Origin: Cinclus cinclus
Lineage: Eukaryota > Chordata > Aves > Passeriformes > Cinclidae
Direction of reading: 5' to 3'
Assembly: GCF_963662255.1 (NCBI RefSeq)
Contig: NW_026912178.1
Location: 1,178,001 to 1,242,000 of the forward strand
DNA length: 64,000 nucleotides
This document shows positions 22,951 through 36,900 of this stretch, piece by piece. Under the pieces are notes generated by a model. The model was given only the letters and a program-made list of their open reading frames with translations. It had not been told where the DNA came from and searched no databases. Within the stretch, counting starts at the first letter, position 1, and each line of letters opens with the position of its first letter. A program made the position numbers and the translations under genes.

Positions 22951-25900
22951 TTGTGACCCAATGCAGGCTAACAATCTAAGAATCCCTTTTGACACCAGGG
23001 GGCGCAAAAGGACCACGGATGAACTGTGACAGCATGGGGACCTATAGAAGCAAGGATCTATTATGACACCATGAAGGCCAAGAATCAAATGATTCATTGG
23101 GACATCAAGTGGCCTAAAAGGGCTTGGAATGCATTGTGACACCACAGAGGTTAAGAGAAGCAAGTAACCATTGTGACCCAAGGGAGGCTAACAATCTAAT
23201 GATCCATTGTGACACCAGGGGTTGTAATAGGGCCAGGGATGAATTGTGAAAGCATGGAGCCCAAGAAAAACATGGAAACATTTTGACACCATAGAGGCCA
23301 AGACTCAAATGATTCATTGTAACACCAAGTGGCCTAAAAGGGCATGGGATGCATTGTGACACCATAGGGGTTAAGAGAAGCAAGGAACCATTGTGACCCA
23401 ATGCAGGCTAACAATCTAAGAATCCCTTTTGACACCAGGGGGCGCAAAAGGACCACGGATGAACTGTGACAGCATGGGGACCTATAGAAGCAAGGATCTA
23501 TTATGACACCATGAAGGCCAAGAATCAAATGATTCATTGTGACATCAAGTGGCCTAAAAGGGCATGGGATGCATTGTGACACCACAGAGGTTAAGAGAAG
23601 CAGGGAACCATTGTGACTCAAGGGAGGCTAACAATCTAACGATCCCCTGTGACACCAGGGGTTGTAATAGGGGCAGGGATGAATTGTGAAAGCATGGGGC
23701 ACAATTAATCATGGAAATATTATGACAACATAGAGGCCAAGACTCAAATGATTCATTGTAACACCAAGTGGCCTTAAAGGGCATGGGATGCATTGTGACA
23801 CCACAGAGGTTAAGAGAAGCAGGGAACCATTGTGACCCAATGCAGGCTAACAATCTAGAGAGTCCCTTTTGACACCAGGGGGCGCAAAAGGACCACGGAT
23901 GAACTGTGACAGCATGGGGACCTATAGAAGCAAGGATCTATTATGACACCATGAAGGCCAAGAATCAAATGATTCATTGTGACATCAAGTGGCCTAAAAG
24001 GGCTTGGAATACATTGTGACACCACAGAGGTTAAGAGAAGCAAGGAACCATTGTGACCCAATGCAGGCTAACAATCTAATGATCCATTGTGACACCAGGG
24101 TTTGTAATAGGGCCAGGGATGAATTGTGAAAGCATGGAGCCCAAGAAAAACATGGAAACATTATGACACCATAGAGGCCAAGACTCAAATGATTCATTGT
24201 AACACCAAGTGGCCTAAAAGGGCATGGGATGCATTGTGACACCACAGGGGTTAAGAGAAGCAAGGAACCATTGTGACCCAATGTAGGCTAACAATCTAAG
24301 AATCCCTTTTGACACCAGGGGGCTCAAAAGGACCACGGATGTACTGTGACGGCATGGGGACCTATAGAAGCAAGGATCTATTATGACACCATGAAGGCCA
24401 AGAATCAAATGATTCATTGTGACATCAAGTGGCCTAAAAGGGCTTGGAATGCATTGTGACACCACAGAGGTTAAGAGAAGCAAGGAACCATTGTGACCCA
24501 AGGGAGGCTAACAATCTAATGATCCATTGTTACACCAGGGTTTGTAATAGGGCCAGGGATGAATTGTGAAAGCATGGGGCACAATAAATCATGGAAATAT
24601 TATGACACCATGAAGGCCAAGAATCAAATGATTCATTGTGACATCAAGTGGCCTAAAAGGGCATGGGATGCATTGTGACACCACAGAGGTTAAGAGAAGC
24701 AGGGAACCATTGTGACCCAATGCAGGCTAACAATCTAAGAATCCCTTTTGACACCAGGGGGCGCAAAAGGACCACCGATGAACTGTGACAGCATGGGGAC
24801 CTATAGAAGCAAGGATCTATTATGACACCAAGAAGGCCAAGAATCAAATGATTCATTGTGACATCAAGTGGCCTAAAAGGGCTTGGAATGCATTGTGACA
24901 CCACAGAGGTTAAGAGAAGCAGGGAACCATTGTGACTCAAGGGAGGCTAACAATCTAACGATCCCCTGTGACACCAGGGGTTGTAATAGGGGCAGGGATG
25001 AATTGTGAAAGCATGGGGCACAATTAATCATGGAAATATTATGACAACATAGAGGCCAAGACTCAAATGATTCATTGTAACACCAAGTGGCCTTGAAGGG
25101 CATGGGATGCATTGTGACACCACAGAGGTTAAGAGAAGCAGGGAACCATTGTGACCCAATGCAGGCTAACAATCTAGAGAGTCCCTTTTGACACCAGGGG
25201 GCGCAAAAGGACCACGGATGAACTGTGACAGCATGGGGACCTATAGAAGCAAGGATCTATTATGAGACCATGAAGGCCAAGAATCAAATGATTCATTGTG
25301 ACATCAAGTGGCCTAAAAGGGCTTGGAATGCATTGTGACACCACAGAGGTTAAGAGAAGCAAGGAACCATTGTGACCCAATGCAGGCTAACAATCTAATG
25401 ATCCATTGTGACACCAGGGGTTGTAATAGGGCCAGGGATGAATTGTGAAAGCATGGAGCCCAAGAAAAACATGGAGACATTATGACACCATAGAGGCCAA
25501 GACTCAAATGATTCATTGTAACACCAAGTGGCCTAAAAGGGCATGGGATGCATTGTGACACCACAGGGGTTAAGAGAAGCAAGGAACCATTGTGACCCAA
25601 TGTAGGCTAACAATCTAAGAATCCCTTTTGACACCAGGGGGCTCAAAAGGACCACGGATGTACTGTGACGGCATGGGGACCTATAGAAGCAAGGATCTAT
25701 TATGACACCATGAAGGCCAAGAATCAAATGATTCATTCTGACATCAAGTGGCCTAAAAGGGCTTGGAATGCATTGTGACACCACAGAGGTTAAGAGAAGC
25801 AGGGAACCTTTGTGGCCCAAGGGAGGCTAACAATCTAATGATCCCCTGTGACACCAGGGGTTGTAATAGGGCCAGGGATGAATTGTGAAAGCATGGGGCA

Positions 25901-26929
25901 CAATAAATCATGGAAATATTATGACACCATAGAGGCCAAGATTCAAATGATTCATTGTAACACCAAGTGGCCTAAAAGGGCATGGGATGCATTGTGACAC
26001 CACAGAGGTTAAGAGAAGCAGGGAACCATTGTGACCCAATGCAGGCTAACAATCTAAGAATCCCTTTTGACACCAGGGGGCGCAAAAGGACCACGGATGA
26101 ACTGTGACAGCATGGGGACCTATAGAAGCAAGGATCTATTATGACACCATGAAGGCCAAGAATCAAATGATTCATTGTGACATCAAGTGGCCTAAAAGGG
26201 CTTGGAATGCATTGTGACACCACAGAGGTTAAGAGAAGCAGGGAACCATTGTGACCCAAGGGAGGCTAACAATCTAATGATCCATTGTGACACTTGGGTT
26301 TGTAATAGGGCCAGGGATGAATTGTGAAAGCATGGGGCCCAAGAAAAACATGGAAACATTATGACACCATAGAGGCCAAGACTCAAATGATTCATTGTAA
26401 CACCAAGTGGCCTAAAAGGGCATGGGATGCATTGTGACACCACAGAGGTTAAGAGAAGCAAGGAACCATTGTGACCCAATGCAGGCTAACTATCCAAGAT
26501 TCCCTTTTGACACCAGGGGGCGCAAAAGGACCACGGATGAACTGTGACAGCATGGGGACCTATAGAAGCAAGGATTTATTATGACACCATGAAGGCCAAG
26601 AATCAAATGATTCATTGGGACATCAAGTGGCCTAAAAGGGCTTGGAATGCATTGTGACACCACAGAGGTTAAGAGAAGCAAGTAACCATTGTGACCCAAG
26701 GGAGGCTAACAATCTAATGATCCATTGTGACACCAGGGGTTGTAATAGGGCCAGGGATGAATTGTGAAAGCATGGAGCCCAAGAAAAACATGGAAACATT
26801 TTGACACCATAGAGGCCAAGACTCAAATGATTCATTGTAACACCAAGTGGCCTAAAAGGGCATGGGATGCATTGTGACACCATAGGGGTTAAGAGAAGCA
26901 AGGAACCATTGTGACCCAATGCAGGCTAA

Positions 26930-29567
26930 CAATCTAAGAATCCCTTTTGACACCAGGGGGCGCAAAAGGACCACGGATGAACTGTGACAGCATGGGGACC
27001 TATAGAAGCAAGGATCTATTATGACACCATGAAGGCCAAGAATCAAATGATTCATTGTGACATCAAGTGGCCTAAAAGGGCTTGGAATGCATTGTGACAC
27101 CACAGAGGTTAAGAGAAGCAGGGAACCATTGTGACTCAAGGGAGGCTAACAATCTAACGATCCCCTGTGACACCAGGGGTTGTAATAGGGGCAGGGATGA
27201 ATTGTGAAAGCATGGGGCACAATTAATCATGGAAATATTATGACAACATAGAGGCCAAGACTCAAATGATTCATTGTTACACCAAGTGGCCTAAAAGGGC
27301 ATGGGATGCATTGTGACACCACAGAGGTTAAGAGAAGCAGGGAACCATTGTGACCCAATGCAGGCTAACTATCCAAGATTCCCTTTTGACACCAGGGGGC
27401 GCAAAAGGACCACGGATGAACTGTGACAGCATGGCGACCTATAGAAGCAAGGATCTATTATGACACCATGAAGGCCAAGAATCAAATGATTCATTGTGAC
27501 ATCAAGTGGCCTAAAAGGGCTTGGAATGCATTGTGACACCACAGAGGTTAAGAGAAGCAAGGAACCATTGTGACCCAATGCAGGCTAACAATCTAATGAT
27601 CCATTGTGACACCAGGGGTTGTAATAGGGCCAGGGATGAATTGTGAAAGCATGGAGCCCAAGAAAAACATGGAAACATTATGACACCATAGAGGCCAAGA
27701 CTCAAATGATTCATTGTAACACCAAGTGGCCTAAAAGGGCATGGGATGCATTGTGACACCACAGGGGTTAAGAGAAGCAAGGAACCATTGTGACCCAATG
27801 TAGGCTAACAATCTAAGAATCCCTTTTGACACCAGGGGGCTCAAAAGGACCACGGATGTACTGTGACAGCATGGGGACCTATAGAAGCAAGGATCTATTA
27901 TGACACCATGAAGGCCAAGAATCAAATGATTCATTCTGACATCAAGTGGCCTAAAAGGGCTTGGAATGCATTGTGACACCACAGAGGTTAAGAGAAGCAG
28001 GGAACCTTTGTGGCCCAAGGGAGGCTAACAATCTAATGATCCCCTGTGACACCAGGGGTTGTAATAGGGGCAGGGATGAATTGTGAAAGCATGGGGCACA
28101 ATAAATCATGGAAATATTATGACACCATAGAGGCCAAGATTCAAATGATTCATTGTAACACCAAGTGGCCTAAAAGGGCATGGGATGCATTGTGACACCA
28201 CAGAGGTTAAGAGAAGCAAGGAACCATTGTGACCCAATGCAGGCTAACAATCTAAGAATCCCTTTTGACACCAGGGGGCGCAAAAGGACCACGGATGAAC
28301 TGTGACAGCATGGGGACCTATAGAAGCAAGGATCTATTATGACACCATGAAGGCCAAGAATCAAATGATTCATTGTGACATCAAGTGGCCTAAAAGGGCT
28401 TGGAATGCATTGTGACACCACAGAGGTTAAGAGAAGCAGGGAACCTTTGTGGCCCAAGGGAGGCTAACAATCTAATGATCCCCTGTGACACCAGGGGTTG
28501 TAATAGGGGCAGGGATGAATTGTGAAAGCATGGGGCACAATAAATCATGGAAATATTATGACACCATAGAGGCCAAGATTCAAATGATTCATTGTAACAC
28601 CAAGTGGCCTAAAAGGGCATGGGATGCATTGTGACACCACAGAGGTTAAGAGAAGCAGGGAACCATTGTGACCCAATGCAGGCTAACAATCTAAGAATCC
28701 CTTTTGACACCAGGGGGCGCAAAAGGACCACGGATGAACTGTGACAGCATGGGGACCTATAGAAGCAAGGATCTATTATGACACCATGAAGGCCAAGAAT
28801 CAAATGATTCATTGTGACATCAAGTGGCCTAAAAGGGCTTGGAATGCATTGTGACACCACAGAGGTTAAGAGAAGCAGGGAACCATTGTGACTCAAGGGA
28901 GGCTAACAATCTAACGATCCCCTGTGACACCAGGGGTTGTAATAGGGGCAGGGATGAATTGTGAAAGCATGGGGCACAATTAATCATGGAAATATTATGA
29001 CAACATAGAGGCCAAGACTCAAATGATTCATTGTAAACACCAAGTGGCCTTAAAGGGCATGGGATGCATTGTGACACCACAGAGGTTAAGAGAAGCAGGG
29101 AACCATTGTGACCCAATGCAGGCTAACAATCTAGAGAGTCCCTTTTGACACCAGGGGGCGCAAAAGGACCACGGATGAACTGTGACAGCATGGGGACCTA
29201 TAGAAGCAAGGATCTATTATGACACCATGAAGGCCAAGAATCAAATGATTCATTGTGACATCAAGTGGCCTAAAAGGGCTTGGAATGCATTGTGACACCA
29301 CAGAGGTTAAGAGAAGCAAGGAACCATTGTGACCCAATGCAGGCTAACAATCTAATGATCCATTGTGACACCAGGGGTTGTAATAGGGCCAGGGATGAAT
29401 TGTGAAAGCATGGAGCCCAAGAAAAACATGGAAACATTATGACACCATAGAGGCCAAGACTCAAATGATTCATTGTAACACCAAGTGGCCTAAAAGGGCA
29501 TGGGACGCATTGTGACACCACAGGGGTTAAGAGAAGCAAGGAACCATTGTGACCCAATGTAGGCTAA
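26930..29567 (+). repeat. 2638-bp, 12-unit block, copy 1
   Basis: Matches the following segment at an offset of 2638 bp, changing to 2637 after about 29036 because this copy has an extra A (ATTGTAAACACC). Differences noticed include GGCGACC (about 27434) against GGGGACC, and GGGGCAGGG against GGGCCAGGG near the left edge. Confidence 0.85.
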
Positions 29568-32120
29568 CAATCTAAGAATCCCTTTTGACACCAGGGGGCG
29601 CAAAAGGACCACGGATGAACTGTGACAGCATGGGGACCTATAGAAGCAAGGATCTATTATGACACCATGAAGGCCAAGAATCAAATGATTCATTGTGACA
29701 TCAAGTGGCCTAAAAGGGCTTGGAATGCATTGTGACACCACAGAGGTTAAGAGAAGCAGGGAACCATTGTGACTCAAGGGAGGCTAACAATCTAACGATC
29801 CCCTGTGACACCAGGGGTTGTAATAGGGCCAGGGATGAATTGTGAAAGCATGGGGCACAATTAATCATGGAAATATTATGACAACATAGAGGCCAAGACT
29901 CAAATGATTCATTGTTACACCAAGTGGCCTAAAAGGGCATGGGATGCATTGTGACACCACAGAGGTTAAGAGAAGCAGGGAACCATTGTGACCCAATGCA
30001 GGCTAACTATCCAAGATTCCCTTTTGACACCAGGGGGCGCAAAAGGACCACGGATGAACTGTGACAGCATGGGGACCTATAGAAGCAAGGATCTATTATG
30101 ACACCATGAAGGCCAAGAATCAAATGATTCATTGTGACATCAAGTGGCCTAAAAGGGCTTGGAATGCATTGTGACACCACAGAGGTTAAGAGAAGCAAGG
30201 AACCATTGTGACCCAATGCAGGCTAACAATCTAATGATCCATTGTGACACCAGGGGTTGTAATAGGGCCAGGGATGAATTGTGAAAGCATGGAGCCCAAG
30301 AAAAACATGGAAACATTATGACACCATAGAGGCCAAGACTCAAATGATTCATTGTAACACCAAGTGGCCTAAAAGGGCATGGGATGCATTGTGACACCAC
30401 AGGGGTTAAGAGAAGCAAGGAACCATTGTGACCCAATGTAGGCTAACAATCTAAGAATCCCTTTTGACACCAGGGGGCTCAAAAGGACCACGGATGTACT
30501 GTGACAGCATGGGGACCTATAGAAGCAAGGATCTATTATGACACCATGAAGGCCAAGAATCAAATGATTCATTCTGACATCAAGTGGCCTAAAAGGGCTT
30601 GGAATGCATTGTGACACCACAGAGGTTAAGAGAAGCAGGGAACCTTTGTGGCCCAAGGGAGGCTAACAATCTAATGATCCCCTGTGACACCAGGGGTTGT
30701 AATAGGGGCAGGGATGAATTGTGAAAGCATGGGGCACAATAAATCATGGAAATATTATGACACCATAGAGGCCAAGATTCAAATGATTCATTGTAACACC
30801 AAGTGGCCTAAAAGGGCATGGGATGCATTGTGACACCACAGAGGTTAAGAGAAGCAAGGAACCATTGTGACCCAATGCAGGCTAACAATCTAAGAATCCC
30901 TTTTGACACCAGGGGGCGCAAAAGGACCACGGATGAACTGTGACAGCATGGGGACCAATAGAAGCAAGGATCTATTATGACACCATGAAGGCCAAGAATC
31001 AAATGATTCATTGTGACATCAAGTGGCCTAAAAGGGCTTGGAATGCATTGTGACACCACAGAGGTTAAGAGAAGCAGGGAACCTTTGTGGCCCAAGGGAG
31101 GCTAACAATCTAATGATCCCCTGTGACACCAGGGGTTGTAATAGGGGCAGGGATGAATTGTGAAAGCATGGGGCACAATAAATCATGGAAATATTATGAC
31201 ACCATAGAGGCCAAGATTCAAATGATTCATTGTAACACCAAGTGGCCTAAAAGGGCATGGGATGCATTGTGACACCACAGAGGTTAAGAGAAGCAGGGAA
31301 ACATTGTGACCCAATGCAGGCTAACAATCTAAGAATCCCTTTTGACACCAGGGGGCGCAAAAGGACCACGGATGAACTGTGACAGCATGGGGACCTATAG
31401 AAGCAAGGATCTATTATGACACCATGAAGGCCAAGAATCAAATGATTCATTGTGACATCAAGTGGCCTAAAAGGGCTTGGAATGCATTGTGACACCACAG
31501 AGGTTAAGAGAAGCAGGGAACCATTGTGACTCAAGGGAGGCTAACAATCTAACGATCCCCTGTGACACCAGGGGTTGTAATAGGGGCAGGGATGAATTGT
31601 GAAAGCATGGGGCACAATTAATCATGGAAATATTATGACAACATAGAGGCCAAGACTCAAATGATTCATTGTAACACCAAGTGGCCTTAAAGGGCATGGG
31701 ATGCATTGTGACACCACAGAGGTTAAGAGAAGCAGGGAACCATTGTGACCCAATGCAGGCTAACAATCTAGAGAGTCCCTTTTGACACCAGGGGGCGCAA
31801 AAGGACCACGGATGAACTGTGACAGCATGGGGACCTATAGAAGCAAGGATCTATTATGACACCATGAAGGCCAAGAATCAAATGATTCATTGTGACATCA
31901 AGTGGCCTAAAAGGGCTTGGAATGCATTGTGACACCACAGAGGTTAAGAGAAGCAAGGAACCATTGTGACCCAATGCAGGCTAACAATCTAATGATCCAT
32001 TGTGACACCAGGGGTTGTAATAGGGCCAGGGATGAATTGTGAAAGCATGGAGCCCAAGAAAAACATGGAAACATTATGACACCATAGAGGCCAAGACTCA
32101 AATGATTCATTGTAACACCA
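29568..32120 (+). repeat. 2638-bp, 12-unit block, copy 2
   Basis: Second copy of 26930-29567. The match stops near 32120, where this copy reads AAGTGGACTAAAAGG rather than AAGTGGCCTAAAAGG. Private changes include GGGGACCAATAG near 30951 and GGGAAACATTG near 31297. Confidence 0.85.
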
Positions 32121-33940
32121 AGTGGACTAAAAGGGCATGGGATGCATTGTGACACCACAGAGGTTAAGAGAAGCAAGGAACCATTGTGACCCAATGCAGG
32201 CTAACTATCTAAGATTCCCTTTTGACACCAGGGGACGCAAAAGGACCACAGATGAACTGTGACAGCATTGGGACCTATAGAAGCAAGGATCTATTATGAC
32301 ACCATGAAGGCCAAGAATCAAATGATTCATTGTGACATCAAGTGGCCTAAAAGGGCTTGGAATGCATTGTGACACCACAGAGGTTAAGAGAAGCCGGGAA
32401 CCATTGTGCCCCAAGGGAGGCTAACAATCTAATGATCCCCAGTGACACCAGGGATTGTAATAGGGGCAGGGATGAATTGTGAAAGCATGGGGCACAATAA
32501 ATCATGGAAATATTATGACACCATAGAGGCCAAGATTCAAATGATTCATTGTAACACCAAGTGGCCTAAAAGGGCATGGGATGCATTGTGACACCACAGA
32601 GGTTAAGAGAAGCAGGGAACCATTGTGACCCAATGCAGGCTAACAATCTAAGAATCCCTTTTGACACCAGGGGGCGCAAAAGGACCACGGATGAACTGTG
32701 ACAGCATGGGGACCTATAGAAGCAAGGATCTATTATGACACCATGAAGGCCAAGAATCAAACGATTCATTGTGACATCAAGTGGCCTAAAAGGGCATGGG
32801 ATGCATTGTGACACCACAGAGGTTAAGAGAAGCAAGGAACCATTGTGACCCTATGCAGGCTAACAATCTAAGAATCCCTTTTGACACCAGGGGGCGCAAA
32901 AGGACCACGGATGAACTGTGACAGCATGGGGACCTATAGAAGCAAGGATCTATTATGACACCATGAAGGCCAAGAATCAAATGATTCATTGTGACATCAA
33001 GTGGCCTAAAAGGGCTTGGAATGCATTGTGACACCACAGAGGTTAAGAGAAGCAAGGAACCATTGTGACCCAAGGGAGGCTAACAATCTAAAGATCCATT
33101 GTGACACCAGGGGTTGTAATAGGGCCAGGGATGAATTGTGAAAGCATGGAGCCCAAGAAAAACATGGAAACATTATGACACCATAGAGGCCAAGACTCAA
33201 ATGATTCATTGTAACACTAAGTGGCCTTAAAGGGCATGGGATGCATTGTGACACCACAGAGGTTAAGAGAAGCAGGGAACCATTGTGACCCAATGCAGGC
33301 TAACTATCTAAGATTCCCTTTTGACACCAGGGGGCGCAAAAGGACCACGGATGAACTGTGACAGCATGGGGACCTTTAGAAGCAAGGATTTATTATGACA
33401 CCATGAAGGAAAAGAATCAAATGATTCATTGTGACATCAAGTGGCCTAAAAGGGCTTGGAATGCATTGTGACACCACAGAGGTTAAGAGAAGCAAGGAAC
33501 CATTGTGACCCAAGGGATGCTAACAATCTAATGATCCCCAGTGACACCAGGGTTTGTAATAGGGCCAGGGATGAATTGTGAAAGCATGGGGCCCAAGAAA
33601 AACATGGAAACATTATGACACCATAGAGGCCAAGACTCAAATGATTCATTGTAACACCAAGTGGCCTAAAAGGGCATGGGATGCATTGTGACACCACAGA
33701 GGTTAAGAGAAGCAAGGAACCATTGTGACCCCATGCAGGCTAACTATCCAAGGTTCCCTTTTGACACCAGGGGGCGCAAAAGGACCACGGATGAACTGTG
33801 ACAGCATGGGGACCTATAGAAGCAAGGATCTATTATGACACCATGAAGGCCAAGAATCAAATGATTCATTGTGACATCAAGTGGCCTAAAAGGGCTTGGA
33901 ATGCATTGTGACACCACAGAGGTTAAGAGAAGCAGGGAAC
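32060..33940 (+). repeat. Block shared with 43.7-45.6 kb (copy 1)
   Basis: Matches 43711-45590 at an offset of 11651 bp. Rare shared variants include the damaged GGGGACGC core, GACAGCATTGGGACC, CAGGGATTGTAATAGGGGC, TCAAACGATTC and GACCCTATGCAGG. Some later exchange or substitution separates the copies, for example CTAACTATCTAAGATTCCC near 33301 against CTAACAATCTAAGAATCCC near 44952. Confidence 0.82.
32222..32240 (+). promoter_or_regulatory. CTCF-like motif, damaged GACGC variant
   Basis: The core reads CACCAGGGGACGC, changing one of the strongly conserved G bases. The same change is at about 43873-43891 in the duplicated copy of this block, and near 57063-57081. The downstream CACAGATG is also shared. 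Confidence 0.5.
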
Positions 33941-36900
33941 CATTGTGACCCAAGGGAGGCTAACAATCTAAAGATCCATTGTGACACCAGGGGTTGTAAT
34001 AGGGCCAGGGATGAATTGTGAAAGCATGGGGCACAATAAATCATGGAAATATTATGACACCATGAAGGCCAAGAATCAAATGATTCATTGTGACATCAAG
34101 TGGCCTAAAAGGGCATGGGATGCATTGTGACACCACAGAGGTTAAGAGAAGCAAGGAACCATTGTGACCCAATGCAGGCTAACAATCTAAGAATCCCTTT
34201 TGACACCAGGGGGCGCAAAAGGACCACGGATGTACTGTGACGGCATGGGGACCTATAGAAGCAAGGATCTATTATGACACCATGAAGGCCAAGAATCAAA
34301 TGATTCATTGTGACATCAAGTGGCCTAAAAGGGCTTGGAATGCATTGTGACACCACAGAGGTTAAGAGAAGCAGGGAACCATTGTGACTCAAGGGAGGCT
34401 AACAATCTAACGATCCCCTGTGACACCAGGGGTTGTAATAGGGGCAGGGATGAATTGTGAAAGCATGGGGCACAATTAATCATGGAAATATTATGACAAC
34501 ATAGAGGCCAAGACTCAAATGATTCATTGTAACACCAAGTGGCCTTAAAGGGCATGGGATGCATTGTGACACCACAGAGGTTAAGAGAAGCAGGGAACCA
34601 TTGTGACCCTATGCAGGCTAACAATCTAGAGAGTCCCTTTTGACACCAGGGGGCGCAAAAGGACCACGGATGAACTGTGACAGCATGGGGACCTATAGAA
34701 GCAAGGATCTATTATGACACCATGAAGGCCAAGAATCAAATGATTCATTGTGACATCAAGTGGCCTAAAAGGGCTTGGAATGCATTGTGACACCACAGAG
34801 GTTAAGAGAAGCAAGGAACCATTGTGACCCAATGCAGGCTAACAATCTAATGATCCATTGTGACACCAGGGGTTGTAATAGGGCCAGGGATGAATTGTGA
34901 AAGCATGGAGCCCAAGAAAAACATGGAAACATTATGACACCATAGAGGCCAAGACTCAAATGATTCATTGTAACACCAAGTGGCCTAAAAGGTCATGGGA
35001 TGCATTGTGACACCACAGGGGTTAAGAGAAGCAAGGAACCATTGTGACCCAATGTAGGCTAACAATCTAAGAATCCCTTTTGACACCAGGGGGCTCAAAA
35101 GGACCACGGATGTACTGTGACGGCATGGGGACCTATAGAAGCAAGGATCTATTATGACACCATGAAGGCCAAGAATCAAATGATTCATTGTGACATCAAG
35201 TGGCCTAAAAGGGCTTGGAATGCATTGTGACACCACAGAGGTTAAGAGAAGCAGGGAACCTTTGTGGCCCAAGGGAGGCTAACAATCCAATGATCCCCTG
35301 TGACACCAGGGGTTGTAATAGGGCCAGGGATGAATTGTGAAAGCATGGGGCACAATAAATCATGGAAATATTATGACACCATAGAGGCCAAGATTCAAAT
35401 GATTCATTGTAACACCAAGTGGCCTAAAAGGGCATGGGATGCATTGTGACACCACAGAGGTTAAGAGAAGCAGGGAACCATTGTGACCCAATGCAGGCTA
35501 ACAATCTAAGAATCCCTTTTGACACCAGGGGGCGCAAAAGGACCACGGATGAACTGTGACAGCATGGGGACCTATAGAAGCAAGGATTTATTATGACACC
35601 ATGAAGGCCAAGAATCAAATGATTCATTGTGACATCAAGTGGCCTAAAAGGGCTTGGAATGCATTGTGACACCACAGAGGTTAAGAGAAGCAGGGAACCA
35701 TTGTGACCCAAGGGAGGCTAACAATCTAAAGATCCATTGTGACACCAGGGGTTGTAATAGGGCCAGGGATGAATTGTGAAAGCATGGGGCACAATAAATC
35801 ATGGAAATATTATGACACCATGAAGGCCAAGAATCAAATGATTCATTGTGACATCAAGTGGCCTAAAAGGGCATGGGATGCATTGTGACACCACAGAGGT
35901 TAAGAGAAGCAAGGAACCATTGTGACCCAATGCAGGCTAACAATCTAGAGAGTCCCTTTTGACACCAGGGGGCGCAAAAGGACCACGGATGAACTGTGAC
36001 AGCATGGGGACCTATAGAAGCAAGGATCTATTATGACACCATGAAGGCCAAGAATCAAATGATTCATTGTGACATCAAGTGGCCTAAAAGGGCTTGGAAT
36101 GCATTGTGACACCACAGAGGTTAAGAGAAGCAAGGAACCATTGTGACCCAATGCAGGCTAACAATCTAATGATCCATTGTGACACCAGGGGTTGTAATAG
36201 GGCCAGGGATGAATTGTGAAAGCATGGAGCCCAAGAAAAACATGGAAACATTATGACACCATAGAGGCCAAGACTCAAATGATTCATTGTAACACCAAGT
36301 GGTCTAAAAGGGCATGGGATGCATTGTGACACCACAGAGGTTAAGAGAAGCAAGGAACCATTGTGACCCAATGTAGGCTAACAATCTAAGAATCCCTTTT
36401 GACACCAGGGGGCTCAAAAGGACCACGGATGTACTGTGACGGCATGGGGACCTATAGAAGCAAGGATCTATTATGACACCATGAAGGCCAAGAATCAAAT
36501 GATTCATTGTGACATCAAGTGGCCTAAAAGGGCTTGGAATGCATTGTGACACCACAGAGGTTAAGAGAAGCAAGGAACCATTGTGGCCCAAGGGAGGCTA
36601 ACAATCTAATGATCCCCTGTGACACCAGGGGTTGTAATAGGGCCAGGGATGAATTGTGAAAGCATGGGGCACAATAAATCATGGAAATATTATGACACCA
36701 TGAAGGCCAAGAATCAAATGATTCATTGTAACACCAAGTGGCCTAAAAGGGCATGGGATGCATTGTGACACCACAGAGGTTAAGAGAAGCAGGGAACCAT
36801 TGTGACCCAATGCAGGCTAACAATCTAAGAATCCCTTTTGACACCAGGGGGCGCAAAAGGACCACGGATGAACTGTGACAGCATGGGGACCTATAGAAGC

